The position numbers were made by a program, and so were the translations under genes. This document shows, in pieces, positions 48,001 through 60,417 of a stretch of 64,000 bases of DNA. Within the stretch, counting starts at the first letter, position 1; the number at the start of each line of letters is the position of its first letter. The stretch spans positions 14,147,555 through 14,211,554 of the forward strand of contig NC_037093.1 of the NCBI RefSeq assembly GCF_002994745.2, read 5' to 3'. The notes beneath the pieces were generated by a model. That model was not told the origin of the DNA, searched no databases, and saw nothing but the letters and a program-made list of their open reading frames with translations. The stretch is from Rosa chinensis. Lineage: Eukaryota > Streptophyta > Magnoliopsida > Rosales > Rosaceae.

Positions 48001-48929
48001 TGCTGAATAAAAAACATATCATAGCATTATAAGTGTCCCTGAGTGAGAAGTGAGAATGTATTTCATTTCACTATGATAACCCTGAAAGAAAGGGCCTGCA
48101 TATTTCACGATTAAAGCAGAAAAGGAAACATAACCAATCAATAAGAAATACAGTGAATATAGGTCTATATCTTTCGTTTATTGGTCTTCCTGTATTAGTT
48201 CCAGAGTTGAGATGTTATGACTACTTTCACATAGAGAAGGCATGTTCCCGTTATCCTATGTGCTTGGTCCTTTACACTATCAACATCCCTTGCCTCAACC
48301 TTAGATGTGAACAGTTCAGTATCTCCACCTAGTATTTAGTATTATGGTATGGTATGGGTGGGTGGCTGTGTTTGTGTGTGGATATGTTATCACTTCCCTG
48401 CACTGTACTGCTATGTTATGTGTGTTAAGATGTTGGTTATATACTGAAATATGAGAGTAGAATATCCAATATTGCTTCCATTTTGGTTCAGTGTTTGATA
48501 ATGTAAATAACTATATATTATGAATAGATTGATGGTTGGAGATCATGGGAGGATGAGGCTCACATGGACAGGCATGATTCATTGACTGGTAAGCTCTGAA
48601 ATGGCATTAGGTTCTTGATCTAGCATCGTTCCCTTTGTGCAGGATTTGTGTGTAGAATTTTAATAAGATAAAACCTTAACAAAACCTTTTGTTGAAGGGC
48701 CTTATATTGATGAAACAAAGGACCTTTGTATGAGTAGTTATGGGACTTTATGTACTAGGTATAAATGAATCAAATGCTACCAAACTGATACGAGCTCGTT
48801 CATGAGCCTCAACAAGCTGAGGTTCAAGGTACTTATCTACCACTTGGCTCACTTGCAGCCAAAAACATCATCCATCTTATAATTCATACTCTAGGGAAAA
48901 TTCTATGCCTTTATACTTATTGTTGGTGC
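48001..48929. other. Unassigned DNA upstream of the O-fucosyltransferase remnant
   Basis: A possible exon-like block at about 48534-48596 reads IDGWRSWEDEAHMDRHDSLT before a GTAAGC donor. Its relation to the next gene is uncertain. Confidence 0.35.
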
Positions 48930-50720
48930 CACTCAAGGATGTACACACTAAACTCATTCGGCACAAAAGACAGCGGATGATAAAAAAACATGGGATTGTC
49001 AAGGGGAATCTTACGGTGAATTCTGCAAACCAACGACTAAAAGGTTCTTGCCCACTAATGCCAGAAGAGGTGAGATACCAATTAGGCACAAAACAAACGT
49101 AACGTTCATCACTCATCCTAGGGATGAAGTGAACACTGTTTAGTTAATCCTATACATTTACTAGTATACGTAGCAAGAAATTTACCGCTATCTTTTGTTA
49201 CAGATTGGTATTATTCTTTGTGCATATGGATACTTGTGGGACACAATAATATATGTTTCTGGGGGCGAAATTTTTGGTGGCCAAAGGAAATTGATCCCTC
49301 TTCTCGCAATGTTTAAAAATGTAGTTGATGGGACCTCCCTCAGCATTTTCTGGGAGCTTAGTAGGATTTATGGTCATGAGGCTAACCTCTTTGAAAGTAA
49401 TCCCAGGAGTCCACCTACAGTTGAGGAAGAGAAGAAGGTTGAAGCATGGAAAACTGTAGGGCCACGTCCTCTTCCACTTCCACTTCCACCGCCTTCAGCC
49501 AGGCCCAAATCATATAACATTGAAGGTTGGTGGGGATGGGTCGCTGAGAGTGATAATAAGCCTGATAGTACAGCTATGGAATTGAGGACAAACGCTCATA
49601 AACTACTGTGGGGTGCAATTGATTACGTGATGCGTTGAAGCTGATGTATTTATTCCTGGATTTTATCGTGATAGTAAGGGACATCCAAATTTTGCACGAC
49701 AGGTAATGGGACATCCAAATTTTATCGTGATGGCAATGGGACTAGACTACACATGCACACAATCAGTAAAATATGTAAATATTGTCATAGATTTTTTTTT
49801 TTCCTTCCTTGAATTAGATTGAAAAAGGTAGAATTTGAACTTGTTAACTGCTGTTAGCCTATTCCTGGCGAAGGTCTTAGCTAGGATCAAATGCATTATT
49901 TTAATTAGTTTCTTGTTCCTTAATCTTTGAAAGCGTGATATGCTTATGGAAACAAATTGTTTTATGTCCTTTGGGGGTGGGGGGGACCATTTAGCTCCTA
50001 GAGTCCTAGACAACAAATCTAATCTTGTGGCATAATTTATACTCGGTGCTATTTTCTTTCCTATATTTGATAGCTGTGAGTTGGGATAAGCTGAATCTGT
50101 AATCATTAACTGTAACACAAAAAAATTTCTGTATACATAAGATATATAGGTGGAAAAGAAAGTAATCTCAGGTTGCTTGCTTGATGAAGACATACTTTTC
50201 TATAACATTTGTGAATTCACATCAAAGTCTAAAAAGTAGTAGATGTGCACATAAGAAGATGATGATTTACTTTATTTTCTCTATATTTTTCATTGTTTTC
50301 GTGAACACAGAAAAGAAGTCGTCAGGCTCTTGGAAGAAATCAGTGACCACCTCTACCATGCAAACCAGACATGGCTAATGTCTGTGCACAAGCATTTGAG
50401 AAAGAGATTGGTTGATGGGTTATTAGAAGCCTCCACAATATCCAAGTCAATGTCTTTTATCCCTCATCCACTCCCTGAATGTTCCTGCTTGAGGTGTGAT
50501 TATGCTGGAAAATCCATCAATATAACATCAACTCCTCCCAGTCACTCCCAAGTTATTGCTGCTCTTGGAATTTTGCACTTTTGTCCGGCTTGGATGGAGA
50601 ATGATTTGACATTACACACAAAAGGCAAGAAAAATGAGGAAGCTTTAGACGAGGATGACTCCACCTCTCTCTCCTTTCTTACTTTATGCACACACACCCA
50701 CACAAGCACACACAAAGACA
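48930..50720 (+). pseudogene. O-fucosyltransferase family gene, 3' part only
   Basis: Exon-like blocks in order: 48926-49072 (KDVHTKLIRHKRQRMIKKHG, SANQRLKGSCPLMPEE, then a GTGAGA donor). Then 49204-49710 (WDTIIYVSGGEIFGGQRKLI, IFWELSRIYGHEANLF, YNIEGWWGWVAESDNKPDST, with an EADVFIPGF-like segment one frame away after a TGA). Then 50311-50680 (KEVVRLLEEISDHLYHANQT, LPECSC). These match the C-terminal half of plant O-FucT (PF10250) proteins, Golgi glycosyltransferases. The N-terminal catalytic half was not found between the gypsy element and this point, and a frame break lies near 49637. The locus is probably dead. Confidence 0.83.
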
Positions 50721-50802
50721 CGAGATGAATGGGAAACAAGCATAAACACGTGAGCAACATGAATTCGCATCCATACTCTATTTTTTGCTTAATTCAATTT
50801 CA

Positions 50803-51033
50803 GATGGATTGGAAAGGGCGAAAGCTAGCGGAGGAGCTGATGCAGATTCTGCTATTGGTATTAATGGTGGTGGGTTTCAGATGATGTTTCTGGTGTCTGC
50901 TGGCAGTGTCATTGGTCATTGTCCCCAATTAATCGCAAACCCTCTCAACTGGTTGGACCCTTTTGAGGCCGAGAAGCATCCCAACCCTCCACCACAGCCC
51001 TTCACTTTGAAAAACAAGTCGTCTAAGAGGTAA
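50803..51033 (+). pseudogene. Signal peptidase complex subunit SPCS1 (SPC12), frameshifted copy 1
   Basis: Starts MDWKGRKLAEELMQILLLVL and goes out of frame after about 25 residues. It continues in another frame as FQMMFLVSAGSVIGHCPQL and NPLNWLDPFEAEKHPNPPPQ, ending KNKSSKR. SPCS1 is a small two-helix ER membrane subunit of signal peptidase, and the length and order fit. Intronless with a frameshift: a pseudogene. The downstream flank (GTGGCTCACTTGTT) recurs at copy 2. Confidence 0.82.
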
Positions 51034-51285
51034 TAAGTGGCTCACTTGTTTCACAATCACATCAATGGTTTACCATTTGATAGGGTTCAGTCTATTGTGT
51101 GTGACTTGCTTTTGAATCTGTGATATAATCTGAATCTGATATATACATTGCATTCAGCTTTCAATTCGTCTCTGCTTAATAAAGAGTAAATTTACAGGGT
51201 CTCTGTAAGCTTTAGAGAAAATGTGATGGTCGTTAGGCATATCCTAATGATGAAAAATTTAGTAATCTAAGAGACATGCATGGAA
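51034..51285. repeat. Spacer between SPCS1 and LRR fragments, copy 1
   Basis: Matches 52588-52760 (ACATCAATGGTTTACCATTT, TCTCTGCTTAA, GGGTCTCTGTAAGC). Confidence 0.8.
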
Positions 51286-52240
51286 TTACAATTGAAAGAT
51301 TGGTGCTCCCTCTTTTGTTGAGGTTGAGGAGCCATCTTTGATTGTGTTTGTGCTGTCCAGGCGGAAATGAGGCATTTCTGAGGGATTTCTCTTTTCACAG
51401 TTCCACAATTTTGAAATTATGTCATCTTCCTTATTTCCCTGATGTTGGCATCTTATTTCCGGGTATGTTGACCCTGACCGAAGAATTAAACGGTGGAAAT
51501 ACACCAGTGAGCTGATTCTTATAAAGTAACAATTGTGTCAAGGATACCAATTGATCCCTTTAAAATAAAGGTATCTGACCTGAGAAATTGTTATTGGAGA
51601 GATACGAAGTTTCTAAAGCAGTGTGCTCGGAAAGAGTAGTTAGGATTGGTCCTTTAAAACTGTTTCCGCTGAGATTTAAAGCAATCTGCAAAGATGTTGG
51701 CATCCTTGGTACACCACTCAAGTGATTTTGCCCAACTTGAGGTTCCAACAAAGAAGTAATTGAGGCAATATTGTTGGGGATACTGCTGATTGTTTAGTTC
51801 ATGTTAATAAGATTGTTGCCACTCAAGTGATTTTGCCCAACTTGAGGTTCCAAGAAAGAAATCATTGAGGCAATAGTGTTGGGATACTGCTGAGATTGTT
51901 GCCTTGTAAGTTCATGTTAATAAGAGTCTGCAACTTTGAAACTGTAGTTGGTATTGAACCATTCAGACCATTCCAACTGGTATTGAACCTCTCAAGTGAC
52001 TTTGCCCAACATGAGGTTCCAACAAAGAACTCATTGAGGCAATAGTGGGGATACTGTAAGTTTATGTTGATAAGATTCTGCAAGTTTGGAACTGCAGTTG
52101 GTATTGAACCATTCAGACCATTCCAACTGATATTTGATGGAGACAAAGGTTCGATGGTGGGAGAAGTTTTGTTTTCTCCCTTTTCCTGTATTTTCTTGTT
52201 AAGAAGAATGCAGATGGATAGTACCACTTCTCATATCAAA
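51286..52240 (-). pseudogene. LRR receptor-like kinase ectodomain fragment, copy 1
   Basis: The minus strand holds leucine-rich repeats in several frames: SLQIALNLSGNSFKGPILTT, ETSYLSNNNFSGQIPLF, then GLNGSIPTAVPNLQNLINI, which is repeated. It also contains an internal duplication in which the WNGLNGSIPT repeat occurs twice (51900-52000 and 52050-52130). No kinase domain. It resembles the end of an LRR-RLK ectodomain just before the transmembrane helix. Confidence 0.78.
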
Positions 52241-52489
52241 ATTAAAAAAATCCTCCGTGTTCAGGCAGAGTGCTCATATGTTGCAGGGAAAGAATTGTTA
52301 TTCTGATACTGAGCACAACTAGCTAGGGCATCTTTTGATCAAATCTTAAACAATCTATTCTAAGGTCTGCAATTTAAGCTCCATTTATCAATTTTTGTTG
52401 CATCTGCGGCTAGGACTTCTTTAGCAAGTGGTTCTGTTATGAGCTATTGAGAAAATTGGAGGGCAACCTAAAGGTGGTTTTAGTTAAAA

Positions 52490-52590
52490 TTGGTATTTGT
52501 GGTGGTGGGCTTTGTCGCTGGGATCGTTTCAGATGATGGTTCTCATGTTTGATGTTCCCAATTGTCCATGAAGTCCTCTAAGATGTAAGA
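52490..52590 (+). pseudogene. SPCS1 remnant, copy 2
   Basis: Retains GSFQMMVLM-like and KSSK-like segments with a large internal deletion. It aligns to 50862-51033 and is followed by the same spacer. Confidence 0.65.
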
Positions 52591-52715
52591 AGTGGCTCAC
52601 TTGTTATCCTATCACATCAATGGTTTACCATTTGATAGGGTTCACTGTTGTTTTCAGTCTCTGATATAATCTGGATTAGAGCCTTCAATTTGTCTCTGCT
52701 TAAAACATAGTAAAT

Positions 52716-53625
52716 TTATAGGGTCTCTGTAAGCAATAATCCCAATGATGAAAAATTTAGTAATCTGAGGGACATGCATGAAATTACAATTGAAAGATTG
52801 GTGCTCCCTCCTGCAAAGCTTTTGTTGGGTTGACTAGTCTTTGTAAGCAATAATCCCAATGATGAAAAATTTAGTAATCTGAAAGACATGCATGAAATTA
52901 CAATTGAAAGATTGGTGCTCCCTCCTGCAAAGCTTTTGTTGGGGTTGAGGATCCATTTTTTTATTGTGTTTGTGTTGTCCATGCAGAAATCAGGCATTTC
53001 TTAGGGATTTGTTATTTTTTGAATTTATGTGATCTTCCTTTCTTCTCTGCTGCTGGCATTGTTGCCTTCATACCCATATTTCCGGATATGTTGACCCTGA
53101 CCCAAGACTTAAATGGTGGAAACCAGAGAGCTGATTGTTAGAAAGTAACAATTGTGTCAAGGCTACCAATTGATCCCTAAAAATAAGGGTATCTGACCTG
53201 AGAATTGGTTTTAGAGAGGTCACAAGTTTCTAATGCAGTGAGCTCAGAAAGAGTAGTTGGATTGGTCCTTTGAAAAGGTTGCTGCTGAGATTTGAAGCCA
53301 TCTACAAAGATGTTGGCATCCAATATCACCACTCAAGTTATTTTGCCCAGAGAATTCATTGAGGCTATATTGTTGGGGATGTAACCTCTGAGATTGTTTC
53401 CTTGAAAGCTCATGATTCTGCTACTTTGAAACTGGAGTTGGTATTGAACCATTCAAGTGATCTTGCCCAAGCTGGAGTTCCAACATAGAACTTATTGAGG
53501 CTATATTGTTGGGCATGGAACCTCTGAGATTCTTGCCTTGTATGTTCATGATTCTGCAAGTTTGAACCTGGAGCTGGTATTGAACCATTCTGATCATTCT
53601 GAGAGACATGCATCTAATTACAATT
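52716..53625 (-). pseudogene. LRR receptor-like kinase ectodomain fragment, copy 2
   Basis: Aligns to copy 1 (TTTCCGGATATGTTGACCCT, GTGTCAAGGCTACCAATTGA on the plus strand), with further LRR blocks near 53410-53613 (QLGQDHLNGSIPTPVSK). It contains a 114-bp tandem duplication starting at 52731 and 52845. Confidence 0.78.
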
Positions 53626-55199
53626 GAAAGATTGGTGCTCCCTCGTGCATGAAATTTTCAAGTACTTGCATAGTTTGTAAGTTCATAATTCTGCAAGTAC
53701 TTCTGTTTCCAACTTTGTTAAGCTGGTTCCTATTATTTACTATCATTTTGACATTGAGCAGAAAACCTTTCTTGGTTACTCCTTGGTATCTCTATTTGTT
53801 GAGGGTACATTTCACTATTTTTGTTATGAAGGATGGCAAAACAGTTTTAATGGTTGCATTTCTTGATTATAAAGGAGAACTGTCAAAGTAACCAAAAAGT
53901 ACAATTTGTGTTGTTGTTCATGGTCAACTGTTTACAGTACGTTAGTTCTAAAATTTGGTGCAAGGACCGAAGATGCCATCCATTTTATTAGGTGTATGTT
54001 TAAGCTAATAGATGACTGTCAACTTTTCAGATAGGTTTTTGATGTACCACTGGTAGTAGTTGGGAACCTGGTATTCCCCCTTGTGCCCAGTTAGATTTTG
54101 AGGAAGGCAATTGGTAGAGAATGTGGGTCCAATCATTTCATGCTCAAAGTTGCATCATCAGTTATGCTTGTGATATACTTTGATTCTGAGAGGTGTAGAC
54201 CGTGTCACTTCTTTAGTTCATGCTGTAGTTGATGCAGTATTATCTTACTACCAGTAACTTTATGTTGGATTCTCTTAGATAGGTGAAGAAGAGTAGAGAA
54301 TGTTGGTTTAAGTTGTTATTAACAGTTACAACAAGCATTTCATAGTGAAAATTGTAGCACCAGATGTGGTTCTGATAATGAGTGTTTTACTTCTGAGTCT
54401 AATCTGTATTTGAGCAGAATTGTTTAAATACAGCGATACAAGCATATGCTGGATTTTATTCTAGAAAGCTGATGAAGTGTGAAATATTCATCAGGTATTG
54501 AAACCTTACCCACTCCTATTTGAAAATGACATTTCACTATGAATCAAATGAATCAGGCAAAATGTAAGAAAATGGCCAGACAGGATTGCAAAAGAATATA
54601 ATGAATGAAATGTCATTTCACTGTGAGATTTGATTACTTCCGGCAATTTGAGTCATCTTCTCACTCAAAACACAAAACTTAATTATATTGCCGAGGAGAT
54701 GGATAGCGATAATTGAAGACCGGAGATGCCTAAAATAACATTTCATTGATGTACTGACTTTTGATTATACTTGCTAAGCAGAACAAATTACGGAACTCAT
54801 CTATGTGGTATTGAATTTTTTTGAGCCAGGAGAAGCCTTTCAGCATTTATAATTCTATATTTTCTGAATGAGTGTATGCATCTATTTCTCCTATGTAGAT
54901 TCATGAAGTGATTTCAGGGGGTCACTACTCACTTAGCTGTCATGCATTAGTTTTAATCAGACTGTTTGGCGATGCCACTGCACAATTCTCACTACTCATT
55001 TAGCTTCGATGCATAGATCATGTAGTCCAACTTTTGCTGCATCATCATCAGTTCCAATTCCAAGTTGGAATTTCCAACTGATCATGCTTGGTCATGGACT
55101 CATGGTCATTGTTGTAAAACACGAAACAGGGTAGTGAAACGTATAAGTATTGTAATATGTTGCCAATTCATTTGAATCTGACCAGGGTCTCTCTGATTA
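53626..55199. other. Unassigned DNA between LRR copies
   Basis: About 1.5 kb of AT-rich DNA without recognisable genes. Short phrases such as ATTTCACT are repeated around 54530-54620. The 80-codon frame at 53649-53891 is unsupported. Confidence 0.4.
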
Positions 55200-56210
55200 T
55201 GCTAACGACTTTTAGTGACCGGGTAGAGAGAAGAGAATATTACAGCAAGAGATGCTTTATGTCTATAACATAACTTCTTTTCTTTCTCTGTTGTTAGATA
55301 CTTGGATATGTTTCTCTTTGCTTCTACATTTTCCTTCTGTGGCATTGCCGCATTGTTGAGGACAAGATCCATTTGTGTGTGGCACATATTTGTTGATACC
55401 TGTATTTCGGGATATTTTGACCCTAACCCAAGAATCAAATGGTGGAATTACATCAAAGAACTGATTGTTAGAAAGTAAAAATTGTGTCAAGGCGACCAAT
55501 TGATCCCTAAAAATAAGGGTATCTGACCTGAGAATTGGTTTTAGAGAGGTTCCAGATTTCTAATGCAGTGAACTCGGAAAGAGTAGTCCAATTGGTCCTT
55601 GGAAAATGTTGCTACTGACATTTAATGCAATTGGCAAAGATGCTGGCCTCCAATCTCACAGCTAAGAGCATCTCCAACAATGGAGTCAAAAGCCAAAGTC
55701 ATATGCAAAATTTGACTCCTCTAGTGTCATAACTATTCATTCAATTTTTGCATGTCCAACCATTTTTAGTCAAAAGCTAAAGCTAAAGTCATTTAATAAA
55801 TTAATCATTTTAGATAATTAATTAACTACAGTTAAGCCTCTATCTTCCCCTCACCACCCATGTGCAGCTGGGGATCCACCATCTTCCATATGAAGAAATA
55901 TGGCTTTCATTCTAGCTTCCTTAGTCATTTTTAGCTCCACTTTTGACTCATAAGTCAAAATAGCTGAGAATTGGGAACGGTTGGAGATGCATGCCACAAG
56001 AGCCAAAGCCAAAATGGCTTTTGACCCTTACCGTTGGAGATGCCCTAAGTGATTTTGCCCAACATGGAGTTCTAACAGAGAACTCACTGAGGCTATAGTG
56101 TTGGGGATGGAACCTCTGAGATTGTTGTCTTGAAAGTTCGTGATTCTACAAGTTTGAAACTGGAGTTGATATTGAACCATTCAACTCGATCAGATACCAA
56201 ACAAACGAGC
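55200..56210 (-). pseudogene. LRR receptor-like kinase ectodomain fragment, copy 3 (split by a MITE)
   Basis: The minus strand at 55263-55499 reads LVALTQFLLSNNQFFDVIPP and then SWVRVKISRNTGINKYV, the last LRR and juxtamembrane stretch of the family. It aligns to copies 1 and 2. The MITE at 55666-56045 sits inside, and LRR sequence resumes at 56049-56180. Confidence 0.78.
55666..56045. mobile_element. Tourist-type (PIF/Harbinger) MITE
   Basis: 380 bp with terminal repeats GAGCATCTCCAAC and GGGCATCTCCAAC (reverse complement of the right end). The similarity runs on to GTCAAAAGCC inside. It is flanked by TAA on both sides (55663-55665 and 56046-56048), the PIF/Harbinger target. Related LRR copies lack it. 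Confidence 0.88.
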
Positions 56211-56234
56211 ACCTATACCAAAAAATCAGTACAA

Positions 56235-56465
56235 GCAAATGTTAATTTGACGTGAAATATGGTTTCTGGCAAATCCAAATTGCTGAAAAAGACAAATACA
56301 AAGAAGTATTTAATGTTCTCTTTGGACATAATGAATGAAATGGTATGCCTTTCAAACTTAAAAATGCTCATTCAGAATTTCAAAATATGATGAATGACAT
56401 TTTCAATCCTTAAACAAAATTTTAAATTGTTTACACAGATGATGTTATAGTCTTTTCTGAAAGGG
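56235..56465 (+). pseudogene. Endogenous caulimovirid (pararetrovirus) reverse transcriptase relic
   Basis: A short plus-strand block with caulimovirid RT phrases (FWQIQIAEKDKYK, then a MPF-type segment and a region at the YxDD box), broken by in-frame stops. Only about 75 codons remain and no other viral domain was seen. It is a decayed fossil of a plant pararetrovirus integration, not a functional gene. Confidence 0.7.
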
Positions 56466-56937
56466 TTTTTATCATGAGTGGGGTTAGACCCCACTTTCAA
56501 GGACCAAACTAGATAGTACTTGAACTTTAAACGCAATCAATTAGGTACCTGAATTTTGAAAACCAAGCCAATAAGATATTTCCGTTAGAATTCCGTCTAT
56601 TTGCCGTTAAATATGAGGGTAAAACGACATTTGACATAATGTTCACAACAAAATGACTTTTATACCCTTATTACTTTGTATGGAGTCTCCTTCTTTTTCT
56701 CTCTCCTTCTTCTTCTTCGTCTTTGGCTATTCTGCTGTTGTCTTGAACTCCAAACTCAGAGAACTCAAATTGAACAAACAAAATATGATTAGTGTATTTA
56801 GTGTATTACCCATCCCGTGCATGGGATATATAAACCATAAATCAAAGATTTAAGGATAAGAAATCCTCATCCATCATCATAAACACATGGTTCCTCTTGT
56901 ACTTGCATGAGTATTTGCCTAAGCATACTTAGTTACA
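56466..56937. other. Unassigned DNA between viral relic and Tat element
   Basis: No gene recognised. The left border of the following LTR could lie within or just after this stretch. Confidence 0.35.
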
Positions 56938-57403
56938 ATGAGCCACGCTCATACTGCAGCTATCAAGGGTGTGACCTACGGAAACACCGCCAAATAGGCT
57001 ATCACCTGAGTTATGGCTTAGCCCGAGATCACCGCTGACGTGCCCACACGCGCCGCACCAAGCTCACCTCGCTGAAGCATCAGAAGCTGGGAACTGAAGC
57101 ACATCAGTCCCACATCAAAAACAAAGAAGAGATTAGTCTCTCCCTCACCTATAAAAGGTCAACTCATCTCTTCTTATTACCTACGCATTTATTACTTACC
57201 TAACGTTATTCTGTCAATATAAATACATTACCTGACTTAGGCATCAAAGTAGAGAAGACCGGCAACCGTGGTCTCCCTTTGACACCCTTTGTATTTTACT
57301 TGACAGGTGGCGTTGGGGCTACGACTTCTTCAGTAGTGGTCCAAACTTGGACCAGCATTAACAAGATTTAGCTACTGCTGTAGCTAAATTTGAGACATTA
57401 ACA
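56938..57403 (+). repeat. 5' LTR of Tat-type gypsy element (left border uncertain)
   Basis: Contains a TATAAAAGG promoter box near 57150 and ends in AACA. It is followed at once by TTGGCGCCGTCTGTGAG, the primer-binding region typical of Tat-lineage elements. The start was set at a TG (56938) without a second LTR for comparison. Confidence 0.55.
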
Positions 57404-57459
57404 TTGGCGCCGTCTGTGAGAACTCTTGAACAAAAGGACATCCCACCATAATCTACCAT

Positions 57460-59040
57460 GACTAACGATAGCGGTGAAGCTAACCCCTAACCCACTAATC
57501 CAACGGTTGCCGTCAACCGCGCACTCTTTAATACTCCGATCAACCCCGGAGTTGAACCCCAAGATACCCCTCTAGTTCTACACACCCAGTCAGTGGTGGA
57601 AAATCTCCCTGGCAATAACCGCCAGCCTCCAGGACAAGACCTTGCGGCTAAACTAGAATTGGCACTAGCAGATCTCCATAAGGCAAATAGAGAGTGAGAG
57701 CAAGAGATAAGGGAAAAGGCGGAAGCCCAGAAGCAAGTAGCCACACTGATGTCCAAATTCGACCTAAAGAAGGCGCTGGAGGCAAACGCTAACCCAGCTC
57801 GAAGTGAGAACTCACGAACCACGAGACTCAATCTAAACGCCGGGATAAGGATAAGGTCATCACCAATAATTCAACTGGGCGTTTCCCTAAATCCCCCTGA
57901 GCTAGTAGGATTGGGCCCTCCACCAGAACCAGTGTTGGTACAGGAGGCAGAGTCACAACCGTGCATCAACCTCGGCACAAGGCGAGCAAGAATAGAGGGG
58001 AATCACTGATGTCCAAATTCGACGACCTAAAGAAGGTGCTGGAGGCAAACACTAACCCAACCCGGAGTGAGAACTCGCGAAGCATGAGAGTCAATCTAAA
58101 TGCTGGGATAAGGATAAGGTCAACGCCAATAATTCAACTGGGCGTTTCCCTAAATCCCCCTGAGCTAGTAGGATTGGGCCCTCTACTAGGACTAGTGTTG
58201 GTACAGGAGGCAGAGTCACAACCGTGCACCAACCTCGGCACAAGGCGAGCAAGAATAGAGGAGAATCCGCCAGCCCCCAGACAGCACCTAAACATGGCCC
58301 AACGCAATTTACAAGTAAGGCCCGCCAACTACGTTACCACCCTGATCTTGTAAAAAATGCAGAAGTTGGAAGAAAGACTGGTCCAAACAGAGGCAGGCGC
58401 CCCAGGGAAAATCAAAAACCCACTTTTCGCATCAAGGCCAGGACCATTTACGACAAGAATCTTACAAACCATTAGGCTTAGCGTATGCAAAAAAGCCAAA
58501 AATCGCTCAGTATATCGGCTTAACGGACCCCTTTGTGCATATGGACACATTTAAGAAGGTAACTAACAACAAGGGGTTTGATGAACTACCCTGTGTCACT
58601 TGTTCAGCGAAACGCTGGATAGTGAAGCAATAAGTTGGTTCTTCAAGTGCCCACCCAGATCCATTGACCCATTCTCTGCGTTATCAAACTCCTTCTTGTT
58701 GCTGTTCATCCTCCTAGTGGCAGGATATCACAATACTAGCTAGCTGTTCAGCGTCAAACAGGGAACAAAAGAATCATTAAAGGCTTTCGTCACAAGATGG
58801 AGGGCTTTGGCATCTCAGTGCTGCGACCTTCACAAAAAGATGGTGCTGGCAGCCTTCAAACAAGGGCTCTTAAAGGAACCATTCCTTTACCATCTCAATT
58901 ACAATTTGCCAAACGCGGCATATGACCACGTCATGAGCAAGGCAGTCCTCCATGCACAGACAGAATACATTACATATGGTGAGACACTGCCACCTCCACA
59001 AACTCCCGCCAAGACAACTCAGCCTTCTTTCACTCAGTAG
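57460..59040 (+). pseudogene. Tat gag, decayed, with 260-bp tandem duplication
   Basis: The first ATG (57460) meets a stop within 10 codons. A 260-bp unit starting GATGTCCAAATTCGAC is repeated at 57748 and 58008 with few differences. The retrotransposon gag core follows (about 58590-59000; TKESLKAFVTRWRALASQC, FKQGLLKEPFLYHLN), interrupted by stops. Confidence 0.8.
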
Positions 59041-60417
59041 GAAATCGCCAACAAATCATCCGCTACATCCCTGAAGGACAAGAAAAGAGAATGGCAATAA
59101 GTTAACTATCAGGATATATAAGTGGCAGAAGGACCAGCAATACCATAGCAAGGGCAATCAGTCTTTCGATAATGACAACCGCAACAACAAGCACGCCAGG
59201 TCTTCCCAACGGTACATGGTGTTCATAGTTTTTACTGCCTCTTATGAGGAGATATATGATCAATGCAAGGATCAAACCCACCGCCACCCCCAAGAAAGTA
59301 CCCAAGGACAGGAAAACCAAGATACACCGGTAAGTGTTGTAAGTACCACGAGGATAGCGGTCACAACGCTCTAAAGACGTCAATTGAAACACTTTATTGG
59401 GACGGCAAGCTAGAACAATTTAAAGTGCGTCAACCAGCGCCAGTGGTCGCCAACATTGATTCGATGCATCGCATCAACAAAATAGATGGCGGCGCACCCA
59501 TCAGTAATATGTCGCACATGGCAAGAAAGCATTATGCACGCGGCAACCACCTAAAGGAAATCTGTAACATCCGCTACGAGAGATCCGTTAACTTATCAAA
59601 GATCGGTTGGGAGTCCATAACTTTCTTCGAGGAGGACGAACGTGGTGTACACCTTCCCTACAACGACCCATTCTCAATCGACGCAATACTCGACAAGTGG
59701 TCAGTGGAAAGAGTATTAGTCAATAGCGGATCCGCAATTAATGTCATGTTCAATGGCTGTTACAATTAGCTTGAGCGCAACAGAAAACTCCTCTAGGACC
59801 ATGAACCGCAGCTAAGCTTCTCTGGTGACATCACACAACCGCTAGGTTCAGACTATATGCACCTATCTATCCGAACTAGTCCTTGCATAGCGGAGGTACA
59901 CACCGAGTTCATCATCATTGATTATTTCAGTTTATACAACGCCATCATTGGTTTCCCAACGCTCAATAAGTTGAAATGTATTATCACTGGATACATGCTG
60001 CTCATGAAATTTCCCACCCCCAACGGCACCGGTTGAGTGAGAGGAAGCTAGCAACTTGCGCGAGAGTGTTATTCAACAGCTGTGACACACTCGATGTGCC
60101 GTCATGAGATCCTGATGGTAAGAAGTCAACTATCACTAACGGATAAAATGGATGATACCAGGGACGACGAAGAAAAATATGTCAGAAAAGAGCCTGTCAA
60201 CCCGGAGACATCCCCATAGATCGTCAGCATCTCTGACAAGCACCCAGAGAGAACAGTGTGCATTGGCGCCCAACTCTCCCCTGAGATAGCGATGGAGCGC
60301 ACGCAATGCTTACAAGAAAATGCCGCTGTATTCGCATGGTCCTACGCATCTCTCCTGACATCATCATTCTAAGTATCAAACCATTCTTCTACCCCGTAAA
60401 ATAGAAAAGAAGGGCCT

